DNA of 64,000 bases from Ruminococcus sp. AM22-13 (GTDB lineage: Bacteria; Bacillota; Clostridia; Lachnospirales; Lachnospiraceae), in NCBI RefSeq assembly GCF_003471165.1, contig NZ_QRIL01000020.1, forward strand, positions 11,114-75,113, given 5' to 3'. Below the pieces are notes generated by a model. It saw nothing but the letters and a program-made list of their open reading frames with translations. It did no database searches and was not told the DNA's origin. The position numbers were made by a program, and so were the translations under genes. Positions 51,153 to 58,376 of this stretch are shown here, piece after piece. Every line of letters begins with the position of its first letter. Within the stretch, counting starts at the first letter, position 1.

Positions 51153-52150
51153 AGCGTATTTTATTGATATTAACAGGAGGTACAATTGCCTCTGTAGAAA
51201 CTGAACAGGGGCTGCGTCCGGGAATCTCGGAAGAAGAACTTAGAGAAAGCCTGTCTGGCATAACGGATTTCTGCCAGGTAGAAATACTGTCTCTGCTGAA
51301 CGTAGACAGTACTAATATTCAACCGGAACACTGGCAAATGATCGTTCAGGCGATAGAAAAGCGTTTTGACTGTTATGATGGATTTGTTATCACCCATGGT
51401 ACGGATACGATGGCATATACAGCGGCAGCTCTTTCATATATGATTCAAAATCCTCACAAGCCGGTTGTGATCACAGGAGCACAAAAACCTCTGGTTAAAA
51501 CGGTTACAGATGCCCGCAAAAATCTAAGAGATAGCTTTCGCTTTGCATGTGAAGAAAATGTAAATGGTGTTTTTCTGATATTTAACGGAGAAGTAATACT
51601 AGGCACACGCGCCAGAAAAGTACGTTCCAAGAGTTTTAACGCTTTTGACAGTATCAATTATCCCATTGTGGCATTTATAGATAATGACAGAGTAATTCGT
51701 TACGTAGATATATCAGGTGACTCCGGTCCAACCAGCTTTTATTCCCATTTGGTGCCCAAAGTATTTCTTTTGAAGCTTGTTCCGGGAATCACACCAGATA
51801 TATTGGATTACATCAGTGATCATTATGAAGCAGTAGTTATAGAAAGTTATGGGGTTGGTGGAATTCCGTTTGCAGATGAAAGAAATTTTCTGGAAAAACT
51901 GGAATGTCTTAACAGAAAAAAATGTATTGTTGTGATTGCTACACAGGTAATGCTGGAGGGAAGTGATGTAGAATTGTATGAGGTTGGATTCAGGGCAATG
52001 TCCAGATATCATCTCCTTCAGGCATATGATATGACAACGGAGGCAATAGTCGCAAAGTTGATGTGGCTTCTTGGAAAGTGTAATGATTTTGAGAGCTTTC
52101 AGAAAGAATTTTATACTCCGGTTTCCTGTGATCTCCTGAGATGCGAATAA
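51149..52150 (+). CDS. Type I L-asparaginase-family amidohydrolase
   Basis: 333-residue asparaginase. 'ILLILTGGTIASVETEQG' carries the first nucleophilic Thr (about residue 12), and 'DGFVITHGTDTMAYTAAALSYM' carries the second Thr and Asp (about residues 84-86) with the following Lys in 'VITGAQKP'. The length and the 'SYGVGGIPF' segment near residue 240 fit cytoplasmic type I enzymes. The reaction is asparagine to aspartate plus ammonia. It is in an operon with the NCS1 permease, and aspartase lies 1.3 kb downstream, completing a route to fumarate. Confidence 0.92.
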   Translation: MKRILLILTGGTIASVETEQGLRPGISEEELRESLSGITDFCQVEILSLLNVDSTNIQPEHWQMIVQAIEKRFDCYDGFVITHGTDTMAYTAAALSYMIQNPHKPVVITGAQKPLVKTVTDARKNLRDSFRFACEENVNGVFLIFNGEVILGTRARKVRSKSFNAFDSINYPIVAFIDNDRVIRYVDISGDSGPTSFYSHLVPKVFLLKLVPGITPDILDYISDHYEAVVIESYGVGGIPFADERNFLEKLECLNRKKCIVVIATQVMLEGSDVELYEVGFRAMSRYHLLQAYDMTTEAIVAKLMWLLGKCNDFESFQKEFYTPVSCDLLRCE

Positions 52151-52166
52151 AAAGCTATTGATAAAG

Positions 52167-52214
52167 AAAAGCTGCCGTCTTCACAAGTAAAATCTGTGGA
52201 GGCGGCAGTTTTTG
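52167..52214 (+). terminator. Terminator of the permease-asparaginase operon
   Basis: AAAAGCTGCCG pairs with CGGCAGTTTTT, continued by TTCACA/TGTGGA, with a T run after the stem. It is bidirectional enough to also stop the converging LysR transcript. Confidence 0.85.
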
Positions 52215-52228
52215 ATATGTATGGCATA

Positions 52229-53164
52229 TCAGGAAAAAGGCAGCTTCAGGAATTCTTCCATGGCTCTGCTTATATAGCGGCCTTTCTTCCAGTAAAAAAA
52301 TACAGTGCGTTTACTGCTCTGACCGGGCAGCTTATAAAAAACAAGTTCTGAATTTGTTGGAACTCTGGAGAGCAGAAGATCCCCGATGAAAGTGATGCCC
52401 ATTCCCAAACATGCAATATTATAGGCAGTCATCTGCTGATCCAGGCGAAATATTACAGAAGGTGAAAAGTGATTTTCCTGACAAATGGTAAGTGCACGCT
52501 TACCGGTATCGTTATCTGAACGAAGAATAATAAATGGTTCGTTCTCAAATTTGTTTAATGGAACAGAAGGAATATCAGAAGAGCGGAACTGCCCGTTCCG
52601 GATTTCCTCAATAGGAATCTGATATTCCTGCAGTTTGGTATTGATTGAATAATTTTTGGGAACTGCAAGAAGAAGTTGTTCTTTCTGGTAGATATAATGT
52701 TCAAAAATCTGGTTATCCAGAATACAGTTATCGATCACCAGATCTAACTTTCCGGCCTGGAGAAACTGGGATAGCTTTGCTGTACTTTCTTCTACAAGAG
52801 AAATTTGAACATGTGGAAATTTTTGGGAAAAATCAGCAATAAGGGGAGGCAGAATCCATGAAGAAAAGAAGTTACTGCCACCTACATTGAGAGTTCCTGT
52901 TTTGAGATTTCCCAGATCCAGTATGAAGTTTTCAAGATTATTTTCAATATCCATGACTTTTTCAACAGCCTGTATGTAATGTTTTCCAACTTCGGTTAAC
53001 TGTAAAGGTTTGGTGCTTCGATCAAAAATAGGATAGCCAATACGGTTTTCTACACGTTTTACATTGGCGCTTAAAGAAGGCTGCGAAATGAAAAGAGCAG
53101 CAGCAGCTTTGGAAAAGCTTTTTTCCTTGTATACCTCATAGATGTATTCCATTCCCTGAAACAT
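52229..53164 (-). CDS. LysR-family transcriptional regulator
   Basis: 311-residue LysR regulator. The N-terminal winged HTH includes 'SFSKAAAALFISQPSLSANVKRVENRIGYPIFDRSTKPLQLTE' (residues about 16-58, in parts), and the C-terminal effector-binding domain starts near residue 90 ('GTLNVGGSNFFSSWILPPLI'). It is divergent from aspA (53492) across 327 bases, the classic layout for a LysR that controls its neighbour. It may instead control the asparaginase operon. A 109-bp miniature element has inserted between it and aspA. CGGAGGAG precedes the ATG. Confidence 0.93.
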   Translation of the reverse strand: MFQGMEYIYEVYKEKSFSKAAAALFISQPSLSANVKRVENRIGYPIFDRSTKPLQLTEVGKHYIQAVEKVMDIENNLENFILDLGNLKTGTLNVGGSNFFSSWILPPLIADFSQKFPHVQISLVEESTAKLSQFLQAGKLDLVIDNCILDNQIFEHYIYQKEQLLLAVPKNYSINTKLQEYQIPIEEIRNGQFRSSDIPSVPLNKFENEPFIILRSDNDTGKRALTICQENHFSPSVIFRLDQQMTAYNIACLGMGITFIGDLLLSRVPTNSELVFYKLPGQSSKRTVFFYWKKGRYISRAMEEFLKLPFS

Positions 53165-53189
53165 ATAAACTCCTCCGATATATAACTTA

Positions 53190-53298
53190 GTTACTGTTCA
53201 CTCCGTTCTCAGTAACGTAGCCAAAATTCATTCCAGATTGCCTGCGGAAATGGGATTTTGGCTTGTATGTCTCGGGATAGTGGTATGTGAACAGTAAC
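53190..53298. mobile_element. 109-bp miniature inverted-repeat element, copy with 8-bp target duplication
   Basis: Ends are the inverted repeat GTTACTGTTCAC (53190-53201) / GTGAACAGTAAC (53287-53298). The centre carries AAAATTCATTCC facing GGGATTTTGG, and the CTTGTATGTCTCGGGATAG block found in other copies. It is flanked on both sides by ATAACTTA (53182-53189 and 53299-53306), a perfect 8-bp target duplication, which shows transposition. It has no coding capacity and would rely on a transposase elsewhere. It lies in the control region between the LysR gene and aspA. Confidence 0.9.
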
Positions 53299-53491
53299 AT
53301 AACTTAAACACTATATATTTTATAAAAATATATGTATTTGATTATATTATAGCAGAGATATATAATGAGGGCAAATACATGAGAGAGATAATAACAGTAC
53401 TGTTTAATGGATAATATTAACCGCCGATTTTGTGGGAAAATGCACCGGAATGATTATCCGGGGAAGAATGAACAGAAAAAGGAGAAAGACT

Positions 53492-54916
53492 ATGAAAAAA
53501 ACAGACTATCGTGTAGAAAGAGATTCTATTGGTGTAAAGGATATTCCGGAAGATGTATATTATGGAGTGCAATCCTTACGTGCGGCCGAAAATTTCCACA
53601 TTACGGGGCTGAATATGCATCCGGAAATTATTAACAGTCTTGCATACATAAAAAAAGCAGCAGCGATAACTAATTGTGAAGTGGGGCTTCTTGAGAAGAA
53701 AAAAGCACAGGCGATTGTCCAAGCATGTGATGAAATTGTTTCAGGAAAATTCCATAATGAATTTATTGTGGATCCTGTTCAGGGAGGAGCAGGCACATCT
53801 TTAAATATGAATGCCAATGAAGTAATTGCAAATCGCGCAATTGAGATACTGGGAGGAAAAAAGGGCGATTATACAATTATAAATCCTAACGATGATGTGA
53901 ATTGTGGACAGTCTACCAATGACGTTATTCCTACTGCCGGTAAAATGACTTCTCTTCGTCTGCTGCAGAATCTGAAGAAACAGCTTCTTCGTCTCTACGA
54001 TGCTCTTAACGAAAAAGCGGTAGAGTTTGATCACGTAATCAAAATGGGACGTACACAGATGCAGGATGCAGTGCCGATTCGTCTGGGACAGGAATTTAAA
54101 GCATATTCGGTAGCAATCATGCGTGATATCCACAGAATGGATAAAGCAATGGATGAGATGCGAACCCTTAATATGGGAGGCACTGCTATTGGAACAGGAA
54201 TTAATGCAGACGAGGGTTATCTGAGAAGAATTGTTCCAAATCTTACTGAAATATCAGGAATGGACTTTATACAGGCTTTTGATCTGATTGATTCCACTCA
54301 GAATCTGGATCCATTTGTAGCTGTTTCCGGCGCTGTGAAAGCATGTGCGGTAACTCTTTCCAAAATGTCAAATGATCTCCGCCTTATGTCTTCTGGTCCT
54401 CGTACCGGATTTGGAGAGATCAATCTTCCGGCAAAACAGAATGGCTCCTCTATAATGCCGGGTAAAGTCAATCCGGTTATTCCTGAAGTAGTTAATCAGG
54501 TGGCTTTTAATATTATTGGTAATGATGTTACGATTACCATGGCTGCAGAAGCTGGTCAGCTGGAATTAAATGCATTTGAGCCGATTATTTTCTATTGTAT
54601 GTTCCAGTCTATCGATACTCTTGGCTATGCAGTTCAGACACTGGTAGATAATTGTATTGTAGGGATTACAGCAAATGAAGAAAGATGCCGTTATCTGGTA
54701 GAAAACAGTGTAGGTATTATCACTGCGATCAGTCCTCATCTTGGATATCAGAAGGCTGCAGATATTGCAAAAAAGGCAATTAAGACAGGCGAATCTGTAA
54801 GAAGTCTGATTCTGCAAGAAAAGCTTATGGACGAGGATGAACTCAATCGTATTCTTGATCCGATCCATATGACGGAACCTGGTATTTCTGGAAAAGATTA
54901 TCTTATAAAAAAATAA
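53492..54916 (+). CDS. aspA: Aspartate ammonia-lyase (aspartase)
   Basis: 474-residue aspartase, converting L-aspartate to fumarate and ammonia. Family marks are 'RVERDSIGVKDIPEDVYYGVQSLRAAENFHI' (in parts) at the N-terminus, 'PVQGGAGTSLNMNANEVIANRA' near residue 95, 'DDVNCGQSTNDVIPTAG' near 135, 'MGRTQMQDAVP' near 185, and the fumarase/aspartase signature 'GSSIMPGKVNPVIPE' near residue 318. Length agrees with AspA (about 470-478). The start at 53492 follows AAAGGAGAAAG; an in-frame ATG at 53432 has no such site. It supplies the last step after asparaginase and probably answers to the divergent LysR protein. Confidence 0.95.
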   Translation: MKKTDYRVERDSIGVKDIPEDVYYGVQSLRAAENFHITGLNMHPEIINSLAYIKKAAAITNCEVGLLEKKKAQAIVQACDEIVSGKFHNEFIVDPVQGGAGTSLNMNANEVIANRAIEILGGKKGDYTIINPNDDVNCGQSTNDVIPTAGKMTSLRLLQNLKKQLLRLYDALNEKAVEFDHVIKMGRTQMQDAVPIRLGQEFKAYSVAIMRDIHRMDKAMDEMRTLNMGGTAIGTGINADEGYLRRIVPNLTEISGMDFIQAFDLIDSTQNLDPFVAVSGAVKACAVTLSKMSNDLRLMSSGPRTGFGEINLPAKQNGSSIMPGKVNPVIPEVVNQVAFNIIGNDVTITMAAEAGQLELNAFEPIIFYCMFQSIDTLGYAVQTLVDNCIVGITANEERCRYLVENSVGIITAISPHLGYQKAADIAKKAIKTGESVRSLILQEKLMDEDELNRILDPIHMTEPGISGKDYLIKK

Positions 54917-54955
54917 AGAAAAAAACAGGCGGGAAAATCTTCCCGCCTGTAAAAT
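54915..54955. terminator. Bidirectional terminator between aspA and fhs
   Basis: Perfect 10-bp stem ACAGGCGGGA (54925-54934) / TCCCGCCTGT (54941-54950), flanked by A-rich DNA on the left, so that the minus strand reads a long T run after the stem. It stops fhs transcription and probably aspA. Confidence 0.9.
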
Positions 54956-55048
54956 CGTCTGGACACATATCATATATAAATATGATTTTTATATTTTTGA
55001 ATTATTCGATTGAATACGGATGATTTTATCCGTTTGATTTCAACTGGA

Positions 55049-56734
55049 TTAGAACAGACCTGTGATCTTACCTGTTTCGTCTACGTCGATTCTCTCAGCA
55101 GCCGGAACTTTAGGAAGACCTGGCATTGTCATGATCTCACCTGTAAGAGCTACGATGAATCCTGCACCAGCGGAAATCTTCAGGTTACGTACTGTAACTT
55201 CGAAGTCTGTAGGAGCACCCAGTTTAGTCTGGTCATCTGTTAAGCTATACTGTGTCTTAGCTACACAGATCGGGCAGTTGCCGAAGCCAAGAGCTTCTAA
55301 CTGTTTAGCCTGTTTCTGAGCGTTAGCTGTCAGAACTACTTTCTTACCTCCATAAACTTTCTGAACGATCTGGTTCAGCTTGTCTTCGATAGAACCTTCC
55401 AGTTCATATGCATAGGAGAAGTCGTTTGGTTCTTCTACAAGACGGATAACTTCTTCTGCAAGTTTGATTCCGCCTTCGCCGCCTTTTGCCCATACTTCAG
55501 AAAGAGCAACGTTAACACCCAGTTCTTTACATTTAGCTTCTACAAAGTCAAGCTCTGCTTTTGTATCTGTAGGGAATGCGTTGATAGCAACAACACATGG
55601 AAGTTTGTATACGTTTTTGATGTTGGAAACGTGTTTTAACAGGTTCGGGATACCTTTTTCAAGAGCTTCCAGGTTTTCATTGTTGAGGTCAGCTTTTGCA
55701 ACGCCACCGTTGTATTTCAGGGCACGTACAGTAGCTACGATTACAACTGCGCTTGGTTTTAAGCCAGCCATACGGCATTTGATATCAAGGAATTTCTCAG
55801 CACCAAGGTCAGCACCGAAACCAGCTTCTGTGATTGCATAATCAGCAAGCTTCATAGCCATCTTTGTAGCTGTTACAGAGTTACATCCATGAGCGATGTT
55901 TGCGAATGGTCCGCCATGTACGATTGCAGGAACGTGTTCCAGAGTCTGTACAAGGTTTGGTTTCAGAGCATCTTTTAACAGAGCTGTCATAGCGCCTTCT
56001 GCGTGAAGGTCACCTGCTGTTACAGGTTTCTGCTCGGAAACTTTTCCGTATGTATATCCGATGATGATCTTGGATAATCTTTCTTTCAGGTCTTTGATGT
56101 CGCTTGCAAGACAGAGAACTGCCATGATTTCAGATGCAACTGTGATGTCGTATCCATCTTCACGAGGCATACCGTTTGTCTTTCCGCCAAGACCATCTAC
56201 TACGTTACGAAGCTGACGGTCGTTCATATCTACACATCTTCTCCATGTGATCTTACGTGGGTCAATGTTTAATGCATTGCCCTGGAAGATGTGGTTGTCG
56301 ATCATGGCTGCAAGTAAGTTGTTAGCTGCGCCGATTGCATGGAAGTCACCTGTGAAGTGAAGGTTGATGTCTTCCATCGGAACAACCTGTGCGTATCCGC
56401 CGCCTGCTGCACCGCCTTTAACACCGAATACCGGTCCTAAAGATGGCTCACGAAGAGCTACCATAACGCTCTTGCCGAGTCTCTGCATACCATCTGCAAG
56501 ACCTACAGTAGTAGTAGTTTTACCTTCACCTGCAGGAGTTGGGTTGATTGCTGTAACAAGGATTAATTTTCCATCTTTCTTGTCGCTTTCTTTCAGAAGA
56601 TTGTAATCAATTTTTGCTTTATATTTTCCGTACTGTTCCAGATATTTGTCATCAATACCTGCCTTCTCTGCAATCTGAGTGATTGGAAGCATTTCGCATT
56701 CCTGTGCAATTTCGATGTCTGATTTGAATCCCAT
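55049..56734 (-). CDS. fhs: Formate-tetrahydrofolate ligase
   Basis: 561-residue enzyme that makes 10-formyl-tetrahydrofolate from formate, ATP and THF, used in purine synthesis and as a step of the methyl branch of acetogenesis. The P-loop '[18 protein letters not shown]' lies near residue 63, '[26 protein letters not shown]' (in parts) near 90, '[17 protein letters not shown]' near 120, and '[13 protein letters not shown]' near 285. Length is standard. The ATG at 56734 follows GAAAGGAGAAAA. A ZTP riboswitch precedes the gene, so transcription responds to purine/folate stress. Confidence 0.97.
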   Translation of the reverse strand: MGFKSDIEIAQECEMLPITQIAEKAGIDDKYLEQYGKYKAKIDYNLLKESDKKDGKLILVTAINPTPAGEGKTTTTVGLADGMQRLGKSVMVALREPSLGPVFGVKGGAAGGGYAQVVPMEDINLHFTGDFHAIGAANNLLAAMIDNHIFQGNALNIDPRKITWRRCVDMNDRQLRNVVDGLGGKTNGMPREDGYDITVASEIMAVLCLASDIKDLKERLSKIIIGYTYGKVSEQKPVTAGDLHAEGAMTALLKDALKPNLVQTLEHVPAIVHGGPFANIAHGCNSVTATKMAMKLADYAITEAGFGADLGAEKFLDIKCRMAGLKPSAVVIVATVRALKYNGGVAKADLNNENLEALEKGIPNLLKHVSNIKNVYKLPCVVAINAFPTDTKAELDFVEAKCKELGVNVALSEVWAKGGEGGIKLAEEVIRLVEEPNDFSYAYELEGSIEDKLNQIVQKVYGGKKVVLTANAQKQAKQLEALGFGNCPICVAKTQYSLTDDQTKLGAPTDFEVTVRNLKISAGAGFIVALTGEIMTMPGLPKVPAAERIDVDETGKITGLF

Positions 56735-56874
56735 AATGTTTTTCTCCTTTCGTCTCCGCATAACATGAAAAACTTATGTTACTGTTCTGACCAGTAACTT
56801 GTTTCATTAAAGGAAGTGTCGGACAGACTGTCTGTTTTACAGGTAAAAACAACTGTTAAGCTGTTTTTACGGGA
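56735..56874 (-). other. fhs leader between riboswitch and start codon
   Basis: About 140 bases of mRNA leader after the riboswitch terminator. It includes GTTACTG...CAGTAAC at 56779-56799, a short hairpin resembling the ends of the miniature element but without its centre, and AAAAACA...TGTTTTT symmetry at about 56846-56870. No gene is seen. Confidence 0.4.
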
Positions 56875-56990
56875 TAAAAAAAGGCCAGTATCTGAAATCT
56901 TCAAATACTGCCCAGACGGTCGGCTTCCACAAACCTCCGACTCCCCGTGGTTTGTATTCCACATTTTCCGTCAGTACTCGAAGGTTCCTT
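56875..56990 (-). ncRNA. ZTP (pfl) riboswitch with terminator
   Basis: On the minus strand the leader contains the pfl-motif landmarks in order: ACTGACGGAAAATGTGGAAT, ACCACGGGGAG (about 56939-56950) and CCGTCTGGGCAG (56908-56919). Next comes a terminator hairpin CAGTATTTGA/TCAGATACTG whose 5' arm shares the GGGC bases, followed by a T run at 56875-56882. Binding of ZTP/ZMP should block the terminator and allow fhs transcription. ZTP riboswitches upstream of fhs are well known in clostridia. Confidence 0.9.
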
Positions 56991-57004
56991 TAATTGATGA
57001 ATAC

Positions 57005-57033
57005 AATATAGCATTTTGAGAAAAAAATGTCAA
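57005..57033 (-). promoter_or_regulatory. Promoter of the riboswitch-fhs transcript
   Basis: Minus-strand -35 TTGACA (57028-57033) and -10 TATATT (57005-57010) with a 17-base spacer place the start near 56998, immediately before the riboswitch. Confidence 0.8.
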
Positions 57034-57415
57034 GAAAATTTTTCTGAATCGTCAAAAAAAATTGAAAATCTGGATATGAATTGTGCAATTTTGATAATAA
57101 ATAATGAGAGAAAAGCAGATTGCTGAAAGAGATTTTCATCTGTGTGACTCTGGAATGTTAAAAAAAAGACAAGAAAAGATTAAATCTGGGAAAAATAAAG
57201 GATTTTGAAACAGGAGTTCAGAAGTGAAAAAATATAAGAGAATCAAGCAAGTCCCCTGCTTCAATTGCGAAGAGCAATGAGTTTATAAGTATTTCATAAA
57301 AATTTTATGATTATATTAGTTGTCATCCACTGAAAGTATGGTAGAATAAATACACGGTATCACCTGATGTGGGTGATCAATCATATCGATATCATTGATA
57401 AACGGAGATGCAGAT
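57034..57415. other. Intergenic region with a repeat and a promoter
   Basis: Apart from the fhs promoter at its left edge, it holds copy 1 of a 33-bp repeat (57240-57272, AATCAAGCAAGTCCCCTGCT core) and a probable + strand promoter, TTGTCA (57320-57325) and TAGAAT (57342-57347), for the DUF1700-like gene. No other gene is seen. Confidence 0.55.
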
Positions 57416-57877
57416 ATGGATAGAAAAGAATTTTTGGACATCCTCAGAGGACAGTTTGCCGGAAATATGCAGGAAGGCAAGGCTGCGGCACATGTAAGAT
57501 ATTATGAAGATTATATACAGTCTCAGGTACGTGGCGGACGCCCGGAGAGAGAAGTTCTTGAAGAACTGGGAGATCCGCGTCTGATAGCCAAAACACTGAT
57601 TGACACAGATGATGGAAGTGCACAGGAAGATTATGGAGAATATTCTTCGTATGGAAGCAGCTATGGAAGTAAAATGGATCCGCCTCCGCAGCCGGAGAAG
57701 AAATGGAAGAAGGTATTAGATCTTTCTACCTGGCATGGCAAGGCAATCGTTATTGTAGCCGCGGCTGTTGCTATTATTCTCCTTGTGCTGTTAATTGGAG
57801 CAGTTCTTCCATTCTTTATTATTCTGGCAATTATTCTTTATTTTCTTTCCTGGTTAAAGAAACGTAATAACCAGTAA
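57416..57877 (+). CDS. DUF1700/HAAS-domain membrane protein
   Basis: 153-residue protein. The N-terminal 65 residues ('MDRKEFLDILRGQFAGN', 'YYEDYIQSQVRGGRPEREVLEELGDPRLIAKTLI' in parts) are the helical HAAS/DUF1700 domain, which pairs with PadR-type regulators in other genomes. A Gly/Ser/Tyr/Pro-rich linker follows (about 68-95), then a basic segment and two membrane helices ('AIVIVAAAVAIILLVLLIGAV', 'PFFIILAIILYFLSW'). The usual partner PadR gene is absent here. The start at 57416 is nearer to the domain and follows CGGAG; an ATG at 57395 is possible. Confidence 0.78.
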   Translation: MDRKEFLDILRGQFAGNMQEGKAAAHVRYYEDYIQSQVRGGRPEREVLEELGDPRLIAKTLIDTDDGSAQEDYGEYSSYGSSYGSKMDPPPQPEKKWKKVLDLSTWHGKAIVIVAAAVAIILLVLLIGAVLPFFIILAIILYFLSWLKKRNNQ

Positions 57878-58107
57878 AAATGTCGCTTATCACAGAGACA
57901 GCAATATTTTTCAAAAAAAGTCGGTACAGGGCTCTGATAAAGATGCCTTGTACTGATCTCTCATATTTCCAATACTTAATCGAATCAAAGAAATCCCCTG
58001 TTTTAACCGAATCAAGTAAGTCCCCTGTTTCAATTGCGAATATCTGATTGTTTAAATCGAGTCTATAACAAGAAGATAATTTATCTGACTGACTTTAAAG
58101 AAAAATT
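57878..58107. other. Intergenic repeats before the miniature element
   Basis: Contains two more copies of the 57240 repeat: 57981-58005 (shortened) and 58008-58040 (AATCAAGTAAGTCCCCTGTT core, then TCAATTGCGAA). The inverted repeat GTACAGGGC...GCCTTGTAC near 57926-57952 may be a terminator of the DUF1700-like gene, though it lacks a T run. No protein gene is supported. Confidence 0.5.
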
Positions 58108-58216
58108 GTAACTGTTCAGTACCTTCACAGTTACGAGTCAAAATCCATTAAAAATCGCCTTCGGCGATGGGATTTTGACTTGTATGTCTCGGGATAGTAG
58201 ACTGCTGAATAGTTAC
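58108..58216 (+). mobile_element. 109-bp miniature inverted-repeat element, copy with 8-bp target duplication
   Basis: Ends GTAACTGTTCAGT (58108-58120) and GCTGAATAGTTAC (58204-58216) are imperfect inverted repeats. AGTCAAAATCCAT and ATGGGATTTTGACT pair around GCCTTCGGC in the centre. It is flanked on both sides by GAAAAATT (58100-58107 and 58217-58224), a perfect 8-bp duplication. It is the same length as the copy at 53190-53298. It lies between the DUF1700-like gene and the surface protein gene. Confidence 0.9.
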
Positions 58217-58376
58217 GAAAAATTCACATATAAAATTTCTGAAAACTTATTAAATCACGTAGTTGATTTCTATTCTCTAATCCTGCCAGGTGCAGGGAAA
58301 AATCCCACATTCATTCAAATCAGGGGCGAAATATTTTGTCCCGGCGTCATTTTTTATTTTGGAAAGGAGACAGAAA

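Noticed and set aside
56779..56799. Further copy of the 109-bp miniature element before fhs
   Set aside because: Only a short GTTACTG...CAGTAAC hairpin is present, without the conserved centre or target duplication.
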